A stretch of 64,000 bases of DNA. Source: Geobacillus genomosp. 3. GTDB taxonomy: Bacteria > Bacillota > Bacilli > Bacillales > Anoxybacillaceae. A model generated the notes under the pieces. It was given only the letters and a program-made list of their open reading frames with translations. It was not told the DNA's origin and did not search any database. Shown piece after piece: positions 34,499 to 45,559 of this stretch; within the stretch, counting starts at the first letter, position 1; the number at the start of each line of letters is the position of its first letter. The translations under genes and the position numbers were made by a program. The stretch spans positions 2,080,001-2,144,000 of the forward strand of contig NC_022080.4 in assembly GCF_000445995.2 (NCBI RefSeq), written 5' to 3'.

Positions 34499-34534
34499 GA
34501 AGACGCCGACTATTTTTGCGGACGGAGGGACGAT

Positions 34535-35407
34535 ATGATTTTCGGCTTAAAGGTGAAAAACAGTTTGTTTATTTTGCTTGGTGCCGCTATTTTCGCCTTC
34601 GGACTCGTTCATTTCAATATGCAAAACAATTTAGCGGAAGGCGGTTTTACGGGCATCACCCTTCTTCTTTATTTTTTGTTTGGTTTTGACCCGGCCGTCA
34701 CCAACTTGGCGCTGAACATCCCGCTCTTTTTTGTCGGCTGGAAGCTGCTCGGCCGCCAGACGTTTCTTTATACCGTTCTCGGTACTGTCGCTGTTTCTAT
34801 GTTTTTATCCATTTTTCAACGCTATATGATTCATATGCCACTGCGGCATGATATGACGCTCGCGGCACTGTTTGCCGGGGTGTTCATCGGCGTCGGCCTC
34901 GGCATCATTTTCCGCTACGGCGGCACGACCGGGGGCGTCGACATTATCGCCCGCCTCGTCTATAAATATAAAAGCATCAGCATGGGCAAAACAATGTTTG
35001 CCTTTGATGCCGCCGTCATTACATTGTCGCTTCTTCTTTACCTTTCGTACCGCGAGGCGATGTATACGTTAGTCGCCGTCTTCATCGCCGCCCGAGTCAT
35101 TGATTTTATGCAAGAGGGCGGCTACGCGGCGAAAGGGGCGACGATCATCTCAGAAAAAAGCGAGGAAATCGCGAATCGCATTTTGACGGAAATGGAACGT
35201 GGCGTCACCGTATTAAAAGGACGCGGCTCATATACGAAACGCGATCGCGACGTCTTATATTGCGTCGTCGCCAAAAACGAGCTGCCACGCTTAAAAAACG
35301 TCATTATGTCCGTCGACCCGCACGCCTTTGTCGCGGTCACCGATGTGCACGATGTGCTCGGCGAAGGATTTACGCTTGATGAACAAAAACGGCCGCTTGA
35401 GCAATAA
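34535..35407 (+). CDS. ypjC: YitT-family membrane protein (YpjC)
   Basis: 290-residue integral membrane protein. Five or six membrane helices lie in about residues 10-200, including the conserved GLGIIFRYGGTTGGVDIIAR loop. A C-terminal cytoplasmic DUF2179 domain (about 215-285) contains GVTVLKGRGSYTKRDRDVLY. Function unknown; family members have been proposed as transporters. GGAGGG lies before the ATG at 34535. No clear terminator of its own on the plus strand. Confidence 0.88.
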   Translation: MIFGLKVKNSLFILLGAAIFAFGLVHFNMQNNLAEGGFTGITLLLYFLFGFDPAVTNLALNIPLFFVGWKLLGRQTFLYTVLGTVAVSMFLSIFQRYMIHMPLRHDMTLAALFAGVFIGVGLGIIFRYGGTTGGVDIIARLVYKYKSISMGKTMFAFDAAVITLSLLLYLSYREAMYTLVAVFIAARVIDFMQEGGYAAKGATIISEKSEEIANRILTEMERGVTVLKGRGSYTKRDRDVLYCVVAKNELPRLKNVIMSVDPHAFVAVTDVHDVLGEGFTLDEQKRPLEQ

Positions 35408-35470
35408 AAGCCAAAACAGCGCTCGCATAGACGACATATTCCCACGCTTGCCGGATGTCATGCGGCCGGC

Positions 35471-35503
35471 AAAATGAAAAGGAGGGGAAACCATCTCCCC
35501 TCC
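35471..35503 (-). terminator. ypjB terminator
   Basis: GGAGGGG and CCCCTCC (35481-35487, 35497-35503) around 9 nt; CTTTTCATTTT follows on the minus strand. Confidence 0.75.
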
Positions 35504-35519
35504 GAACGCCAGTTGGCAT

Positions 35520-36308
35520 CTATTCTTCCGGCTGCCGCGTCCGCTTTTCTTCCTTTTCGCCTTTGTACTTCCGCCAACCGACATACGTCAGCGTCAACAC
35601 GATCACTCCGCCGGTCGAAATCATCACCCAAATGAGCGACGGGTCGGCTTCGTCTTTTTTCACCCCGTCAAACAGCGCCTCGACATCGCGGCGCGCGGCG
35701 GCAAGCCGCTCGCGTTGCTCGCTTTTGGCAAGCTGCCAAAACGAGGCGGCCTGCAGCGCTTCAAGATTGCTGTCAACCTTTTTAGCTGCTTTCGGCGGCA
35801 CATCGATTTTCACACTCGGCTCAATTAATGTATAACGGTCAATAAACTGGCGAAAGGCAGCCTCATATGCCTCCCTTTCCCCACGTTCCGCCGCTTGTTC
35901 CATCGCGGCGAGCGCCTCCATGAGAGCCGGCTCCATCTCTGACCAGAGCGGCTGATACGTCGATTGGACGGCGTCGACTACAAGACGGAACTGTGCGAGA
36001 GCAGCAATTTTGTCCTCTTCCGGAATCGATGCTGTCATGGCCTTTACCGCATGTTCGTGCGTCACAGTCACCGCCCTCAGCTCGTCAGCCGATTTCAACC
36101 GTTCCCTCGCCCCAAGGGCGAAAAACCGCTCAGAAAAATAAAGGAGTACGTCTTTGGCTTCAGTAAAACGCTCATTTTTTCCCAATTGCAGCGCCTCGTC
36201 GGAAATGTCGTCAAGCTGTTCCCACTCATTCGTTTGTCCGGCCGCGCCAACGGGCGCTGGCCATAAAAAGGCGAGCGATAACAACATGGCCAGCCCGATT
36301 CGTTTCAT
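35520..36308 (-). CDS. ypjB: YpjB sporulation protein
   Basis: 262-residue protein with an N-terminal signal peptide (MKRIGLAMLLSLAFLW ... ending in Ala-x-Ala), a long helical extracytoplasmic domain and a C-terminal membrane helix (LIWVMISTGGVIVLTLTYVG) followed by a charged tail. This is the layout of B. subtilis YpjB. The first of two adjacent ATGs (36311) is only 3-4 nt from GGAGGG; I take the second. Confidence 0.85.
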   Translation of the reverse strand: MKRIGLAMLLSLAFLWPAPVGAAGQTNEWEQLDDISDEALQLGKNERFTEAKDVLLYFSERFFALGARERLKSADELRAVTVTHEHAVKAMTASIPEEDKIAALAQFRLVVDAVQSTYQPLWSEMEPALMEALAAMEQAAERGEREAYEAAFRQFIDRYTLIEPSVKIDVPPKAAKKVDSNLEALQAASFWQLAKSEQRERLAAARRDVEALFDGVKKDEADPSLIWVMISTGGVIVLTLTYVGWRKYKGEKEEKRTRQPEE

Positions 36309-36335
36309 CATCGTCCCTCCCTCATTCACTATTAC

Positions 36336-36343
36336 AATGTATG
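36336..36343 (-). promoter_or_regulatory. Possible sigma-E-type -10 upstream of ypjB
   Basis: CATACATT on the minus strand (36343-36336) is close to the sigma-E -10 CATACAAT. An overlapping sigma-A reading, TTGTCC-16-TAATAG, is also possible. Confidence 0.35.
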
Positions 36344-36411
36344 AAGGAGTGGACAAGAGTAGACCAAGCAACTGCCATCAAGCCGCAGCCCAAATTGTTC
36401 TTCCTTTGCGC

Positions 36412-37023
36412 CTATTCCACCGCTGTCCGGGAGGGAGGAAAAAACGGCTGCCGCTGCACGCGGATGCCGAGCCAATACGCAACAGCGATGGAAGCCATGC
36501 TCAGCCAGAACGTAAAATAGCCGATTTGGCCAGCATAATCGGCCAACATATGATAGCGCGGCATCATGCCAAACACGTAATCGATGACGTCATTATGCAG
36601 CGTCCAAACCGCCGCCAAGGCGAGATGAACGGGGCGAAACCGGTAAAGCGGGGCGTACAGCATGCCTTCGACCGCCATAGCTCCGTGTGAAACGATGAGC
36701 ATCCATCCCGCCCAATCGAGCGTTCCGGTGACACGCCAAACGAGCACGTTCATGACAACCGCCCAAATCCCGTATTTGACAAGTGTCACAAGTGCCAGCG
36801 CTTCAAACAGCGGCACCCGCCGGCCAGCCAGCCAAGCGCCGAGGACGATGAGAAAAAAAAGGCTCGCCGTCGGGCTGTCGGGAACAAAGGGCAAAAAGAC
36901 AGGCGGTGTGTCCGCAAGCTGATAGCGGTACCAATAATAGCCGTAAACAGTGCCGGCGGCGTTGACGATCAACAGCAGCCAAACAACCGGCCGAGAGGCG
37001 AATATCGCATAAATCCATGCCAT
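36412..37023 (-). CDS. ypjA: YpjA integral membrane protein (DUF1405)
   Basis: 203 residues with about six membrane helices (for example VVWLLLIVNAAGTVYGYYWY and ASLFFLIVLGAWLAGRRVPL). Conserved next to qcr genes in bacilli. Function unknown. I chose the ATG at 37023 with GAGGTG upstream; the in-frame extension to 37056 reaches into the qcr terminator. Confidence 0.85.
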   Translation of the reverse strand: MAWIYAIFASRPVVWLLLIVNAAGTVYGYYWYRYQLADTPPVFLPFVPDSPTASLFFLIVLGAWLAGRRVPLFEALALVTLVKYGIWAVVMNVLVWRVTGTLDWAGWMLIVSHGAMAVEGMLYAPLYRFRPVHLALAAVWTLHNDVIDYVFGMMPRYHMLADYAGQIGYFTFWLSMASIAVAYWLGIRVQRQPFFPPSRTAVE

Positions 37024-37057
37024 CGTTTGCACCTCGTCTCCATTCAATGTGGGCACG

Positions 37058-37090
37058 AAAAAAGCTGACTAACGCGAGTCAGCTTTTCCG
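37058..37090. terminator. qcr operon terminator
   Basis: AAAGCTGACT and AGTCAGCTTTT around 6 nt; T-runs on both strands. It separates qcrABC from ypjA. Confidence 0.85.
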
Positions 37091-37101
37091 TGACGGAACG
37101 A

Positions 37102-37866
37102 TTATTCCGCTTTTAAGCCGGCGATGAATTCCGCCATTTTTTTCAACTCTTCATCCGTGCCTTTGAAAATGCCGGCCGGCATGCTGCCTTGCCCTTCCTT
37201 GGCGATTTTCGCAATCTCCTCCGGCGTCAAACCGGTGCCGATGAGCGACGGACCGGCGCCTCCGGATAAGTTTTGCCCATGGCATGACGTACACGTATTC
37301 GCCTGAGCGATTTTGTACCCTTCGGCGTTCGTATCAATTTCCACTTCCGCACGAATTTTCCCTTGCTCGGCCGCCTTCTTCCAGTCATGCGTGACGACCG
37401 ACTCCCATGTCAAATAAACGATCGAAGCGAGCGCCAACAGCATCATCCCGGTCGCGACCGGGCGCTTCCATGGACGGCGCTGCGGGCCGCGGTCCAAAAA
37501 CGGCGCCAGCAGCAAAGCGGCAAACGCCAAGCCCGGCATGACGATCGCGCCGATAACCGTATACGGACCGGACGCGTACGAATATTTGAGCAATTGGTAT
37601 AAGAACAAGAAATACCAGTCAGGCAGCGGCACATACGTCGTGTCCGTCGGGTCGGCGATTCTCTCAAGCGGCGACGGGTGGGCGACCGTCAGGCATAAAA
37701 AACCGACGAGAAAGACCGAACCGACAAGCCATTCCTTCAACAGGAAGTTCGGCCAAAACACTTCCGTTTTCCCGGGGTATTCCGAATAGTCCTTCGGAAT
37801 ATTCGGTTTTCTTACCGCGGGAATACGGGAATCGCCGACGAACTTCATTCCTTTTCCGCGATGCAT
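37102..37866 (-). CDS. qcrC: Menaquinol:cytochrome c reductase, cytochrome b/c subunit
   Basis: 254 residues: a subunit-IV-like part with three membrane helices and the PDWYF motif (82-86, the PEWY equivalent at the quinol site), fused to a C-terminal cytochrome c domain with CTSCH at 192-196 and a likely Met ligand in GSMPAG. This fusion is typical of Bacillus Qcr complexes. GGAGGG lies upstream of the ATG at 37866. Confidence 0.96.
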   Translation of the reverse strand: MHRGKGMKFVGDSRIPAVRKPNIPKDYSEYPGKTEVFWPNFLLKEWLVGSVFLVGFLCLTVAHPSPLERIADPTDTTYVPLPDWYFLFLYQLLKYSYASGPYTVIGAIVMPGLAFAALLLAPFLDRGPQRRPWKRPVATGMMLLALASIVYLTWESVVTHDWKKAAEQGKIRAEVEIDTNAEGYKIAQANTCTSCHGQNLSGGAGPSLIGTGLTPEEIAKIAKEGQGSMPAGIFKGTDEELKKMAEFIAGLKAE

Positions 37867-37916
37867 TGCGTGATTCCCTCCTTTTTTCTATCGCCTCAGA
37901 ACGTTCAGCCGACCGA

Positions 37917-38591
<675 letters not shown>

Positions 38592-38594
38592 GCG

Positions 38595-39104
38595 TTACGC
38601 CTCCCCTCTTGGTTTCGCTTTGCCTAAATACAGCTTCCCGTCTTTCACTTGATACTCATAGCGATCCAGTGGGTGCATCGGCGGCGTCCCCGGAACGTTC
38701 GTGCCATCTTTCGTATAGAGCCCGTAGTGGCATGGACAGAAAAAGTGGTTCGGATGCTTTTTATCCGTATTCCAGTCGACCGTACAGCCAAGGTGTTTAC
38801 AAATCGGCGACAGAGCGATGATATCGCCTTTTTCATCCTTGTACACCCAAGCTGATCTCGGCTCTTCCGACTCGTACCAAGCGTCTTTCACCTTCACCTT
38901 AAAGTCAAAGCGCTTTGGTTCCGTCGTCAGCTCTTTGACGTCCGCTACCGCGACCATATCCGTACCTGCCGTATCTTTCAAGATCGGGTCGAAAGCAAAG
39001 CGGAGCATCGGCATGAGCATCCCGGCTGCCATGAAGCCGCCGACGCCGGTCAGCGTGTAGTTTAAAAATTGACGTCTCGTTACGCGATGTTTGTTGTCGC
39101 TCAT
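38595..39104 (-). CDS. qcrA: Menaquinol:cytochrome c reductase, Rieske iron-sulfur subunit
   Basis: 169 residues. The N-terminus has a Tat-type twin-arginine motif (TRRQFLNY, residues 9-16) and one membrane anchor. Rieske cluster ligands are C102-x-H104 and C123 (or C125)-H126 in CKHLGC and CPCHYG, with C107 and C125 forming the expected disulfide. I chose the ATG at 39104 after GGGGGG. First gene of qcrABC. Confidence 0.96.
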   Translation of the reverse strand: MSDNKHRVTRRQFLNYTLTGVGGFMAAGMLMPMLRFAFDPILKDTAGTDMVAVADVKELTTEPKRFDFKVKVKDAWYESEEPRSAWVYKDEKGDIIALSPICKHLGCTVDWNTDKKHPNHFFCPCHYGLYTKDGTNVPGTPPMHPLDRYEYQVKDGKLYLGKAKPRGEA

Positions 39105-39184
39105 CGTTTTCCCCCCTCTATGCAAAGTCAAGTCCACACCGGACAGTTGTATGTATAACACATATGGAAAACTAGGACATTCTA

Positions 39185-39213
39185 ATGATAGCTCAATTGC
39201 TGGACAAGGTCAA
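39185..39213 (-). promoter_or_regulatory. qcrABC promoter
   Basis: Minus strand TTGACC (39213-39208), 17 nt, TATCAT (39190-39185), giving a roughly 75-nt leader. Confidence 0.75.
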
Positions 39214-39248
39214 TATCACAAACGGCAAAACGTGGGACTTTGCTTTGC

Positions 39249-39707
39249 CTAGTCTTTCGTCCAGCGGTTGACGAAAAAGCGGATGAGCTCGGCCGCCTGC
39301 CCATGGACGAGCTCATGCTTATACGACTCGTCCATGCTCTCGAGCGGAACGGCGGGAACAAGCCAAACGCGGTCGGCTTTCGCCGCCTCCTCTTGCCACG
39401 CCCGGTCACACGTCACGTAAAACACATGCTTCATCCCCTCCTGTTCAAGCCGGCTTGTCCAATCTGCCAGCCGCTCTGCCAGCGATGCCCGCGGCTCGTC
39501 GGCAAAATACACAAACGCCGGCAGCAAAAAGACACGGCCTCTCAGCTGCCGCTCAGCCTCGGCGGCCACGAGCCCGACAAGCTCCCCGCCGGAAGCAAGC
39601 CGTCTCGCCCCTTGACGAATTGACACCGGCAAAAGCGGAATAAGCGCCGTATCAATATAGTCGCGCTCTTTTTCGTAGGTGGCGACGTCCCCGCTTGTCC
39701 ATTTCAT
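39249..39707 (-). CDS. ypiF: YpiF family protein (DUF2487)
   Basis: 152-residue soluble protein of unknown function, always near qcr in bacilli. Recognisable parts: MKWTSGDVATYEKERDYIDT, LIPLLPVSI, GRVFLLPAFVYF and the C-terminal LIRFFVNRWTKD. Start supported by AAAGGGGAG upstream. Confidence 0.82.
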   Translation of the reverse strand: MKWTSGDVATYEKERDYIDTALIPLLPVSIRQGARRLASGGELVGLVAAEAERQLRGRVFLLPAFVYFADEPRASLAERLADWTSRLEQEGMKHVFYVTCDRAWQEEAAKADRVWLVPAVPLESMDESYKHELVHGQAAELIRFFVNRWTKD

Positions 39708-39766
39708 CGTTACTCCCCTTTGCCATAAAGTTTGTTCCTTATCACCTTACCATATTTTTCGGCAAA

Positions 39767-39792
39767 AGAAAAACCTTGCCTGCGGCAAGGTG
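39767..39792. terminator. ypiB terminator
   Basis: CCTTGCC and GGCAAGG around 3 nt, followed by TTTTTC on the minus strand. Confidence 0.82.
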
Positions 39793-40341
<549 letters not shown>

Positions 40342-40382
40342 CTATCGGTTTCCAAGAAAGAGGTTCGATCACCGCTTCTCCC

Positions 40383-41639
40383 CTACTCCTCGAGCCCAAG
40401 CAACATCTCGGCCGCTTCCGCATGGCCCGGGTCGAGAGCAACGATTTGTTGAAATATTTCTCTCGCTCCGGCCCGATTTCCTTCCTCGATGAGAAAATAT
40501 CCGTACTCTTCGAGAAAATCGACGTTATACTTAAAGAAATTATATGCCTCAGCGTAATGGTTTAATGCATCGTCATACATCTCCAACCGGTGTTTGGCGC
40601 GCCCTAAATCCCACTCAAACTGCGGATCGTACTCGCCGTCGGCCATCGCCCGCTCGAGGAGCGACACGACCTCCTCATAGCGCTGCTCATGAAGCCAAAG
40701 CGCCGATAACGCCGTCAGCGCTTCAACATAGCCGCCATCGATTTCAAGCGCCTTTTTCAGCTGTTTTTCCGCTTCGGCCGGTTTGTTGAGTTTCAGCGCA
40801 AGCTTACCGGCGTAAAGGCGAAGCTCTTTGTTCCATTCATCAATGCGGATTCCTTCGTGCGCTGTTTCATAGCTCTTTCGAAGCTGCCCTTCCTGTTCAT
40901 ATGCCTTCGCCAAATATAAGTAAAGAGGGGTGTAGTCCGGATCAAGTTCTTTTAAGGCGCTGAGCTTGTCGATGGCCGTTTGCACATAACCGGCCTGCAA
41001 AGCGGTGAACCCGTAAGCGAACAGCGTCCGGCTGTCCGTTTTTTGCTCAAGCGCCTTCTCATAATGCGGAAGGGCCGCCTCAAACTCTCCGATGCGGCTG
41101 AGCGCCTCGGCAAGCCGTTCGGCAACGAGAACACCGGCCATCTCGCGCACATTTTTTTGCACTTGTTCGTAAAACGGCACACTTTTCGCATATTCACCGA
41201 GCGAAAAATACAATTCAGCCAAGGCGAATTGAACAACAGGCTCATCGGGGGCCTTTTTATACGCTTGACGGAGCTTTTGCTCGCTCACTTCCGCCAACCC
41301 TTGCATTTCATATAAATCAGCGGCGAGCAAGCACGCCCGGACAAACTGCGGATCGTCTTCGCCGACCTCAGCCAAAATGGCGAGCGCTTCCTCTTCAGCC
41401 TCAAGCTCGGTATACACTTCCGCCAAAAACAAGCGGACATCGCCATCGTCCGGGTAGCGGACGGCCAACTCCTCAAGCAGCTCTTTGGCCTCTTCCGGCA
41501 TTCCCCATGCATACAAGCAATCAGCAAGCGCATATTTCTCTTCGTCGTTTCCGTATTTTTTCACCTTTGGCACAAGCGCCAACGCTTGATCAATATTTCC
41601 ACTTTCTACTAGGTGAATGATTTGTTCAACACGTGTCAT
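40383..41639 (-). CDS. ypiA: Tetratricopeptide repeat protein YpiA
   Basis: 418-residue protein made of about ten TPR units along its length (for example AEVYTELEAEEEALAILAEV, ALPHYEKALEQKTDSRTLFA, AEKQLKKALEIDGGYVEALT). No signal peptide or membrane segment. Presumably a protein-interaction scaffold. Start at the ATG 41639 with GAGAGG upstream; a TTG 9 nt earlier is less likely. Confidence 0.88.
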   Translation of the reverse strand: MTRVEQIIHLVESGNIDQALALVPKVKKYGNDEEKYALADCLYAWGMPEEAKELLEELAVRYPDDGDVRLFLAEVYTELEAEEEALAILAEVGEDDPQFVRACLLAADLYEMQGLAEVSEQKLRQAYKKAPDEPVVQFALAELYFSLGEYAKSVPFYEQVQKNVREMAGVLVAERLAEALSRIGEFEAALPHYEKALEQKTDSRTLFAYGFTALQAGYVQTAIDKLSALKELDPDYTPLYLYLAKAYEQEGQLRKSYETAHEGIRIDEWNKELRLYAGKLALKLNKPAEAEKQLKKALEIDGGYVEALTALSALWLHEQRYEEVVSLLERAMADGEYDPQFEWDLGRAKHRLEMYDDALNHYAEAYNFFKYNVDFLEEYGYFLIEEGNRAGAREIFQQIVALDPGHAEAAEMLLGLEE

Positions 41640-41743
41640 GCTCGCCAACCTCTCTTATAACGGCAGATCCGTTGCCTGGCGGGACGGCATGGCCGCCCCC
41701 ACGCTGCCCGACTATTTATGTATTGCTGCAACGGGATAACTTA

Positions 41744-41772
41744 ATCATAATCAACAATGGCCGTTTCAGCAA
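41744..41772 (-). promoter_or_regulatory. ypiA promoter
   Basis: Minus strand TTGCTG (41772-41767), 17 nt, TATGAT (41749-41744), leaving a roughly 100-nt leader. The remaining part of the 289-nt ypiA-aroA gap holds the aroA terminator and nothing else recognisable. Confidence 0.7.
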
Positions 41773-41895
41773 CCGAACCGCTCGCCGCGCTCGTACGCCG
41801 TCTCAGCCGGGTTCAGCAAATGTATCCGCTTTCAAAAAGAACGGAGAAGCCGGTCCGCTTATTGACAACATATGAAGGAACAAGGCAAAATATGA

Positions 41896-41921
41896 CCGCC
41901 CGCCCGCTTGGGGCGGGGGCG
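41896..41921 (-). terminator. GC-rich hairpin after aroA
   Basis: CGCCCCCGCCCC against GGGCGGGCGG around AAGC, followed by TCATATTTTG on the minus strand. Likely end of the aromatic supraoperon, though the T-tract is short. Confidence 0.55.
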
Positions 41922-41928
41922 TTTGAGG

Positions 41929-43212
41929 CTACAGCAAAGAACGAAGATCAGCAAAAAAGGTTGGATAGGAGACCGCGACCGCTTCCGGACGCTCGAGGCG
42001 GATTTCTCCTTTCGCACAGCAGGCGGCGATGGCAAGCATCATGCCGATCCGGTGATCCCCGTGGCTGTCAACCACAATCCGATCAGCTACAAGCGGCGTT
42101 TTGCCGCGGATGATCATCCCGTCATCGGTCGCTTCAATATCGGCGCCAAATTTTTTCAGCTCGGTGACAACGGTATCGATCCGGTTTGTTTCTTTCACTT
42201 TCAATTCACTGGCATCTTTAATGACGGTTGTCCCTTCCGCCTGCGTTGCCAATAAGGCCATGATGGGGATTTCATCGATCAGCCTTGGAATCAAGTCGCC
42301 GCCAATTTCCACAGCTTGGAGCGCCGATGTCCGAATCGTGATATCGCCGACTGGTTCCGTATCTTCATGGCGGACATGTTCGATCGTCATGTCAGCCCCC
42401 ATTTGTGTGAGCACATCGATAATACCGGTCCGCGTCGGATTTAAGCCGACATTTTTCAGCGTAATTTCGCTGTTTGGTACAATGGCGCCGGCTACAAGGA
42501 AAAAAGCGGCCGATGAAATATCACCGGGAACGTAAATGTGTGTCCCGCATAAAGACTGCGGGCCGGCCACCGAGATGGTTAAGCCGTCGATGTTCACTTC
42601 ACCGCCAAACAGCCGGATCATTCGCTCTGTATGGTCGCGCGAACGGTGCGGTTCAGTAACAGACGTCACCCCGTCGGCAAACAAGCCGGCGAGCAAAATG
42701 GCCGATTTCACTTGGGCGCTCGCCACCGGCGAGGTGTAGTGGAGCGGACGAAGCTCCCCGCCGCGGATCGCAAGCGGTGTATAATTGCCCCCATCGCGCC
42801 CGTCAATGTGCGCACCCATCTCACGAAGCGGCTTCGTCACCCGCGCCATGGGCCGTTTGGCAATTGACTCGTCGCCAACAAGGCAAGTGTGAAACGGCTG
42901 GCCGGCCAAAATGCCAAGGAGCAGGCGCGCCGTTGTACCGGAGTTGCCGACATCAAGCACTGCACTTGGCTCGCGAAGCCCACCGGGCCCCGCCCCTTCA
43001 ACCGTGACATGCGTCCCGTCCTGGCGAATGTCGACGCCAAGTTTGCGGAAACAATCGATCGTGCTTAAACAATCGGCCCCGGGCAGAAAGTGATCAATGA
43101 CCGTCCGGCCGGAAGCGAGCGCCCCAAGCATGACGGCGCGGTGGGAAATCGATTTGTCGCCGGGCACTTCAAGCGTCCCCCGGAGCGATGACACGTTCGT
43201 TGGCAGCTGCAT
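41929..43212 (-). CDS. aroA: 3-phosphoshikimate 1-carboxyvinyltransferase (EPSP synthase)
   Basis: Sixth step of the shikimate pathway; target of glyphosate. 427 residues (called aroE in B. subtilis). Signatures: GDKSISHRA at about 19-27, GNSGTTARL near 88-96, [15 protein letters not shown], and [21 protein letters not shown] chose the ATG at 43212 with GGAGGG 7 nt upstream. Last gene of the supraoperon. Confidence 0.96.
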   Translation of the reverse strand: MQLPTNVSSLRGTLEVPGDKSISHRAVMLGALASGRTVIDHFLPGADCLSTIDCFRKLGVDIRQDGTHVTVEGAGPGGLREPSAVLDVGNSGTTARLLLGILAGQPFHTCLVGDESIAKRPMARVTKPLREMGAHIDGRDGGNYTPLAIRGGELRPLHYTSPVASAQVKSAILLAGLFADGVTSVTEPHRSRDHTERMIRLFGGEVNIDGLTISVAGPQSLCGTHIYVPGDISSAAFFLVAGAIVPNSEITLKNVGLNPTRTGIIDVLTQMGADMTIEHVRHEDTEPVGDITIRTSALQAVEIGGDLIPRLIDEIPIMALLATQAEGTTVIKDASELKVKETNRIDTVVTELKKFGADIEATDDGMIIRGKTPLVADRIVVDSHGDHRIGMMLAIAACCAKGEIRLERPEAVAVSYPTFFADLRSLL

Positions 43213-43239
43213 GCAACATCCCTCCACTGTTTTTCGTTG

Positions 43240-44343
43240 CTATCCTTCATATGTCGCATAGTTCGTATGCTTGGCGAGGCACGCTTTCGCCCGCGCCCGA
43301 TCCTCTTCGCTTTGGAAACTGAGGCGAAGCACCCCGTAAATTTCCTCGCGCGTCTCGATAATGCGAATATTTGTAATGCTGATGTTTTCCTCGGCCAAAT
43401 AGCCGGTCACTTCGGAAATGACGCCCGGGTAGTCGGGTACGTCAACATACAAATCGTAAAACGACGGAATCGCCCCTTTTGTCCGCACCGGCAATCCGTC
43501 GCGAAATTGTTTTGCTTCAAGAAAGTAATGATAAATGGCGATGCTGTTTTCCTCCTCGACAAACGAGCGCAGCCGTCCCATTTCAGCGATCCAGCGGTCA
43601 AAAAGCGCGAGCAGCTCGCACTTATTATGGATAAAAATGTCGCGCCACATTTCTGGATTGCTTGACGCGATGCGGGTAATATCACGGAAACCGCCGGCTG
43701 CGAGCCGGCTGACGAGGGCGTTCTCGTTTTCATACTCACGCGCCTGATGGACAAGACTTGCTGCAATCAAGTGCGGAAAATGGCTGATCACCCCGGTGAT
43801 GCGGTCATGCTGTTCCGGCGTTAAGACGACAAACTGTGCTTTCGTTCCGGAAAGCCATTGTTTCAGCCGCCCGATCTGCTGCGGCGGCACGCTGTCCGTC
43901 GGCGTCAAAATGTAAAAGGCGTTTTCAAACAAATGCGCGCGCGCCGCGGCTACACCGCTTTTATGCGACCCGGCCATCGGATGGCCGCCGATAAAGGCCA
44001 CGCCGTGATCCAAAAGGCGGCGGGCGCCTTGAACGATGCGCTGCTTCGTGCTGCCGACATCGGTGACGATGGCGCCGCGTTTTAGCCGCTCAAGCGGCAT
44101 GGACAAAAGCAACGCCTCCGTCTGCATGACCGGGGTGGCGAGAACAATCAAATCGGCCTGTTCGAGCCCGTCTTCTACGGAATGGACGGCTTCATCAATC
44201 ACTTTGAGTGAGCGTGCCAAACCGAGCTGATGGCTGTTGACGTCATAGCCGATGATCACTGCCTCTGGATGCGCCTTTTTAATGGCTAACGCAATCGACC
44301 CGCCGATCAAACCGAGACCGACAACAAACACGTTTCCTTGCAA
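43240..44343 (-). CDS. tyrA: Prephenate dehydrogenase with ACT domain
   Basis: Oxidative decarboxylation of prephenate to 4-hydroxyphenylpyruvate in tyrosine synthesis. The NAD site GLGLIGGSIALAIKK is at the N-terminus, TDVGSTKQRI and GGHPMAGSHKSG follow, and a C-terminal ACT regulatory domain (DVPDYPGVISEVTGYLAEEN) is present. The TTG at 44343, 5 nt after AAGGTGGG, gives 367 residues; a GTG at 44352 overlaps the ribosome site and is less likely. Confidence 0.93.
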   Translation of the reverse strand: MQGNVFVVGLGLIGGSIALAIKKAHPEAVIIGYDVNSHQLGLARSLKVIDEAVHSVEDGLEQADLIVLATPVMQTEALLLSMPLERLKRGAIVTDVGSTKQRIVQGARRLLDHGVAFIGGHPMAGSHKSGVAAARAHLFENAFYILTPTDSVPPQQIGRLKQWLSGTKAQFVVLTPEQHDRITGVISHFPHLIAASLVHQAREYENENALVSRLAAGGFRDITRIASSNPEMWRDIFIHNKCELLALFDRWIAEMGRLRSFVEEENSIAIYHYFLEAKQFRDGLPVRTKGAIPSFYDLYVDVPDYPGVISEVTGYLAEENISITNIRIIETREEIYGVLRLSFQSEEDRARAKACLAKHTNYATYEG

Positions 44344-44360
44344 CCGTCCCACCTTCTTTA

Positions 44361-44397
44361 TGTAAAAATGTACCCGCTGCTTGCCGCAAGCAACGGG
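44361..44397 (-). terminator. Terminator-like hairpin between hisC and tyrA
   Basis: Minus strand CCCGTTGCTTG pairs with CAAGCAGCGGG (one wobble) over a 3-nt loop, then TACATTTTTAC. It lies inside the supraoperon, so it may reduce tyrA-aroA expression or act as a processing barrier. Confidence 0.55.
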
Positions 44398-44430
44398 CTG
44401 GCCTTCCCGACCGGTCCGCCGTCAAACCGG

Positions 44431-45528
44431 TCAGGCGAGCTGTTTTTCGCGAAGCATGTGCGAAATCGTTTCAAGCACCCGGTCGTTTTGCTCTTTCGTG
44501 CCGACGGTGATGCGCACGCCGGTCGGCAAACCGAGCGCCCGGCCGGAGCGGACGATAATGCCCCGCTCGAGCAAATATTGGAACACCTCATCGCCGTCAA
44601 TGCCGAAGTCGATAAACAAAAAGTTCGTTTGCGACGGATAGTACTTCAGACCGTGTTCCGCGCAAAAGCGGTAATACCGCTCCAACTCGGCATGGTTTTG
44701 TTCGACGCAGGTGCGGATGAACGCCTGGTCATCAAGGGCGGCCGCCGCGGCCGCTTGGGCGACGGTCGACGTGTTAAACGGCTCGCGAGCCGGTTCAACA
44801 GCGCGGATGAGCGCCTCGCTGGCGATGCCGTAGCCGACGCGGAGCGCGGCGAGCCCGTACGCCTTCGAGAACGTGCGCATAATGACAAGCTGTTCGTATT
44901 CGTGTAAGAGCGGCACGGTTTGTGGATAGTCGGCCGCAGTCGCGTATTCGTAATACGCCTCGTCCAAGACAACCAGCACGTGCGGCGGCACGCGATCCAA
45001 AAAAGCGCGCAGCTCCGCTTCATTTACATATGTGCCTGTCGGGTTGTTCGGGTTGCAAATCCACACAATGCGCGTGTTTTCGTCGACGGCGTTAAGCATC
45101 GCCTCCAAATCATGGCGCCCATCGACAAGCGGCACTTCGCGCACTTCGGCCCGCTCGATGACCGCGTTATGGCGGTATTGAGGAAACGTTGGCGTCGCCA
45201 TCACCGTGTTCGTGCCCGGCTCCAAAAAGGCGCGGCAAAAAATTTGCACGACCTCATCCGAGCCGTTGCCAAACAAAAGCTGCGTTTCCTTGACGCTAAG
45301 ATGCTTCGCCACCTTTTCGCGCAGCGTGCGCGCATAGCCGTCCGGGTAGACGGCAAGGCGGTCAAGCTCAGCGGTGATGGCGGACTTCGCCGCCGGCGAC
45401 GAGCCGTACGGATTTTCATTGGAAGCGAGTTTGATAATATCCGAAAGGCCGTATTCCCGCTTCACTTCCTCAATCGATTTTCCCGGCTGGTACGGGGGAA
45501 GCCCCCGAAGTTGCTCCTTCACTTGCAT
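44431..45528 (-). CDS. hisC: Histidinol-phosphate / aromatic aminotransferase
   Basis: PLP-dependent aminotransferase serving histidine and, in bacilli, tyrosine and phenylalanine synthesis. 365 residues. Substrate and cofactor motifs: [43 protein letters not shown], and the PLP lysine in [15 protein letters not shown]. Start at the ATG 45528 after AAAGGAG; a longer frame into trpA is not credible. Confidence 0.95.
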   Translation of the reverse strand: MQVKEQLRGLPPYQPGKSIEEVKREYGLSDIIKLASNENPYGSSPAAKSAITAELDRLAVYPDGYARTLREKVAKHLSVKETQLLFGNGSDEVVQIFCRAFLEPGTNTVMATPTFPQYRHNAVIERAEVREVPLVDGRHDLEAMLNAVDENTRIVWICNPNNPTGTYVNEAELRAFLDRVPPHVLVVLDEAYYEYATAADYPQTVPLLHEYEQLVIMRTFSKAYGLAALRVGYGIASEALIRAVEPAREPFNTSTVAQAAAAAALDDQAFIRTCVEQNHAELERYYRFCAEHGLKYYPSQTNFLFIDFGIDGDEVFQYLLERGIIVRSGRALGLPTGVRITVGTKEQNDRVLETISHMLREKQLA

Positions 45529-45559
45529 GAATATCGCCAACTCCTTTAAGTCGGAACTT

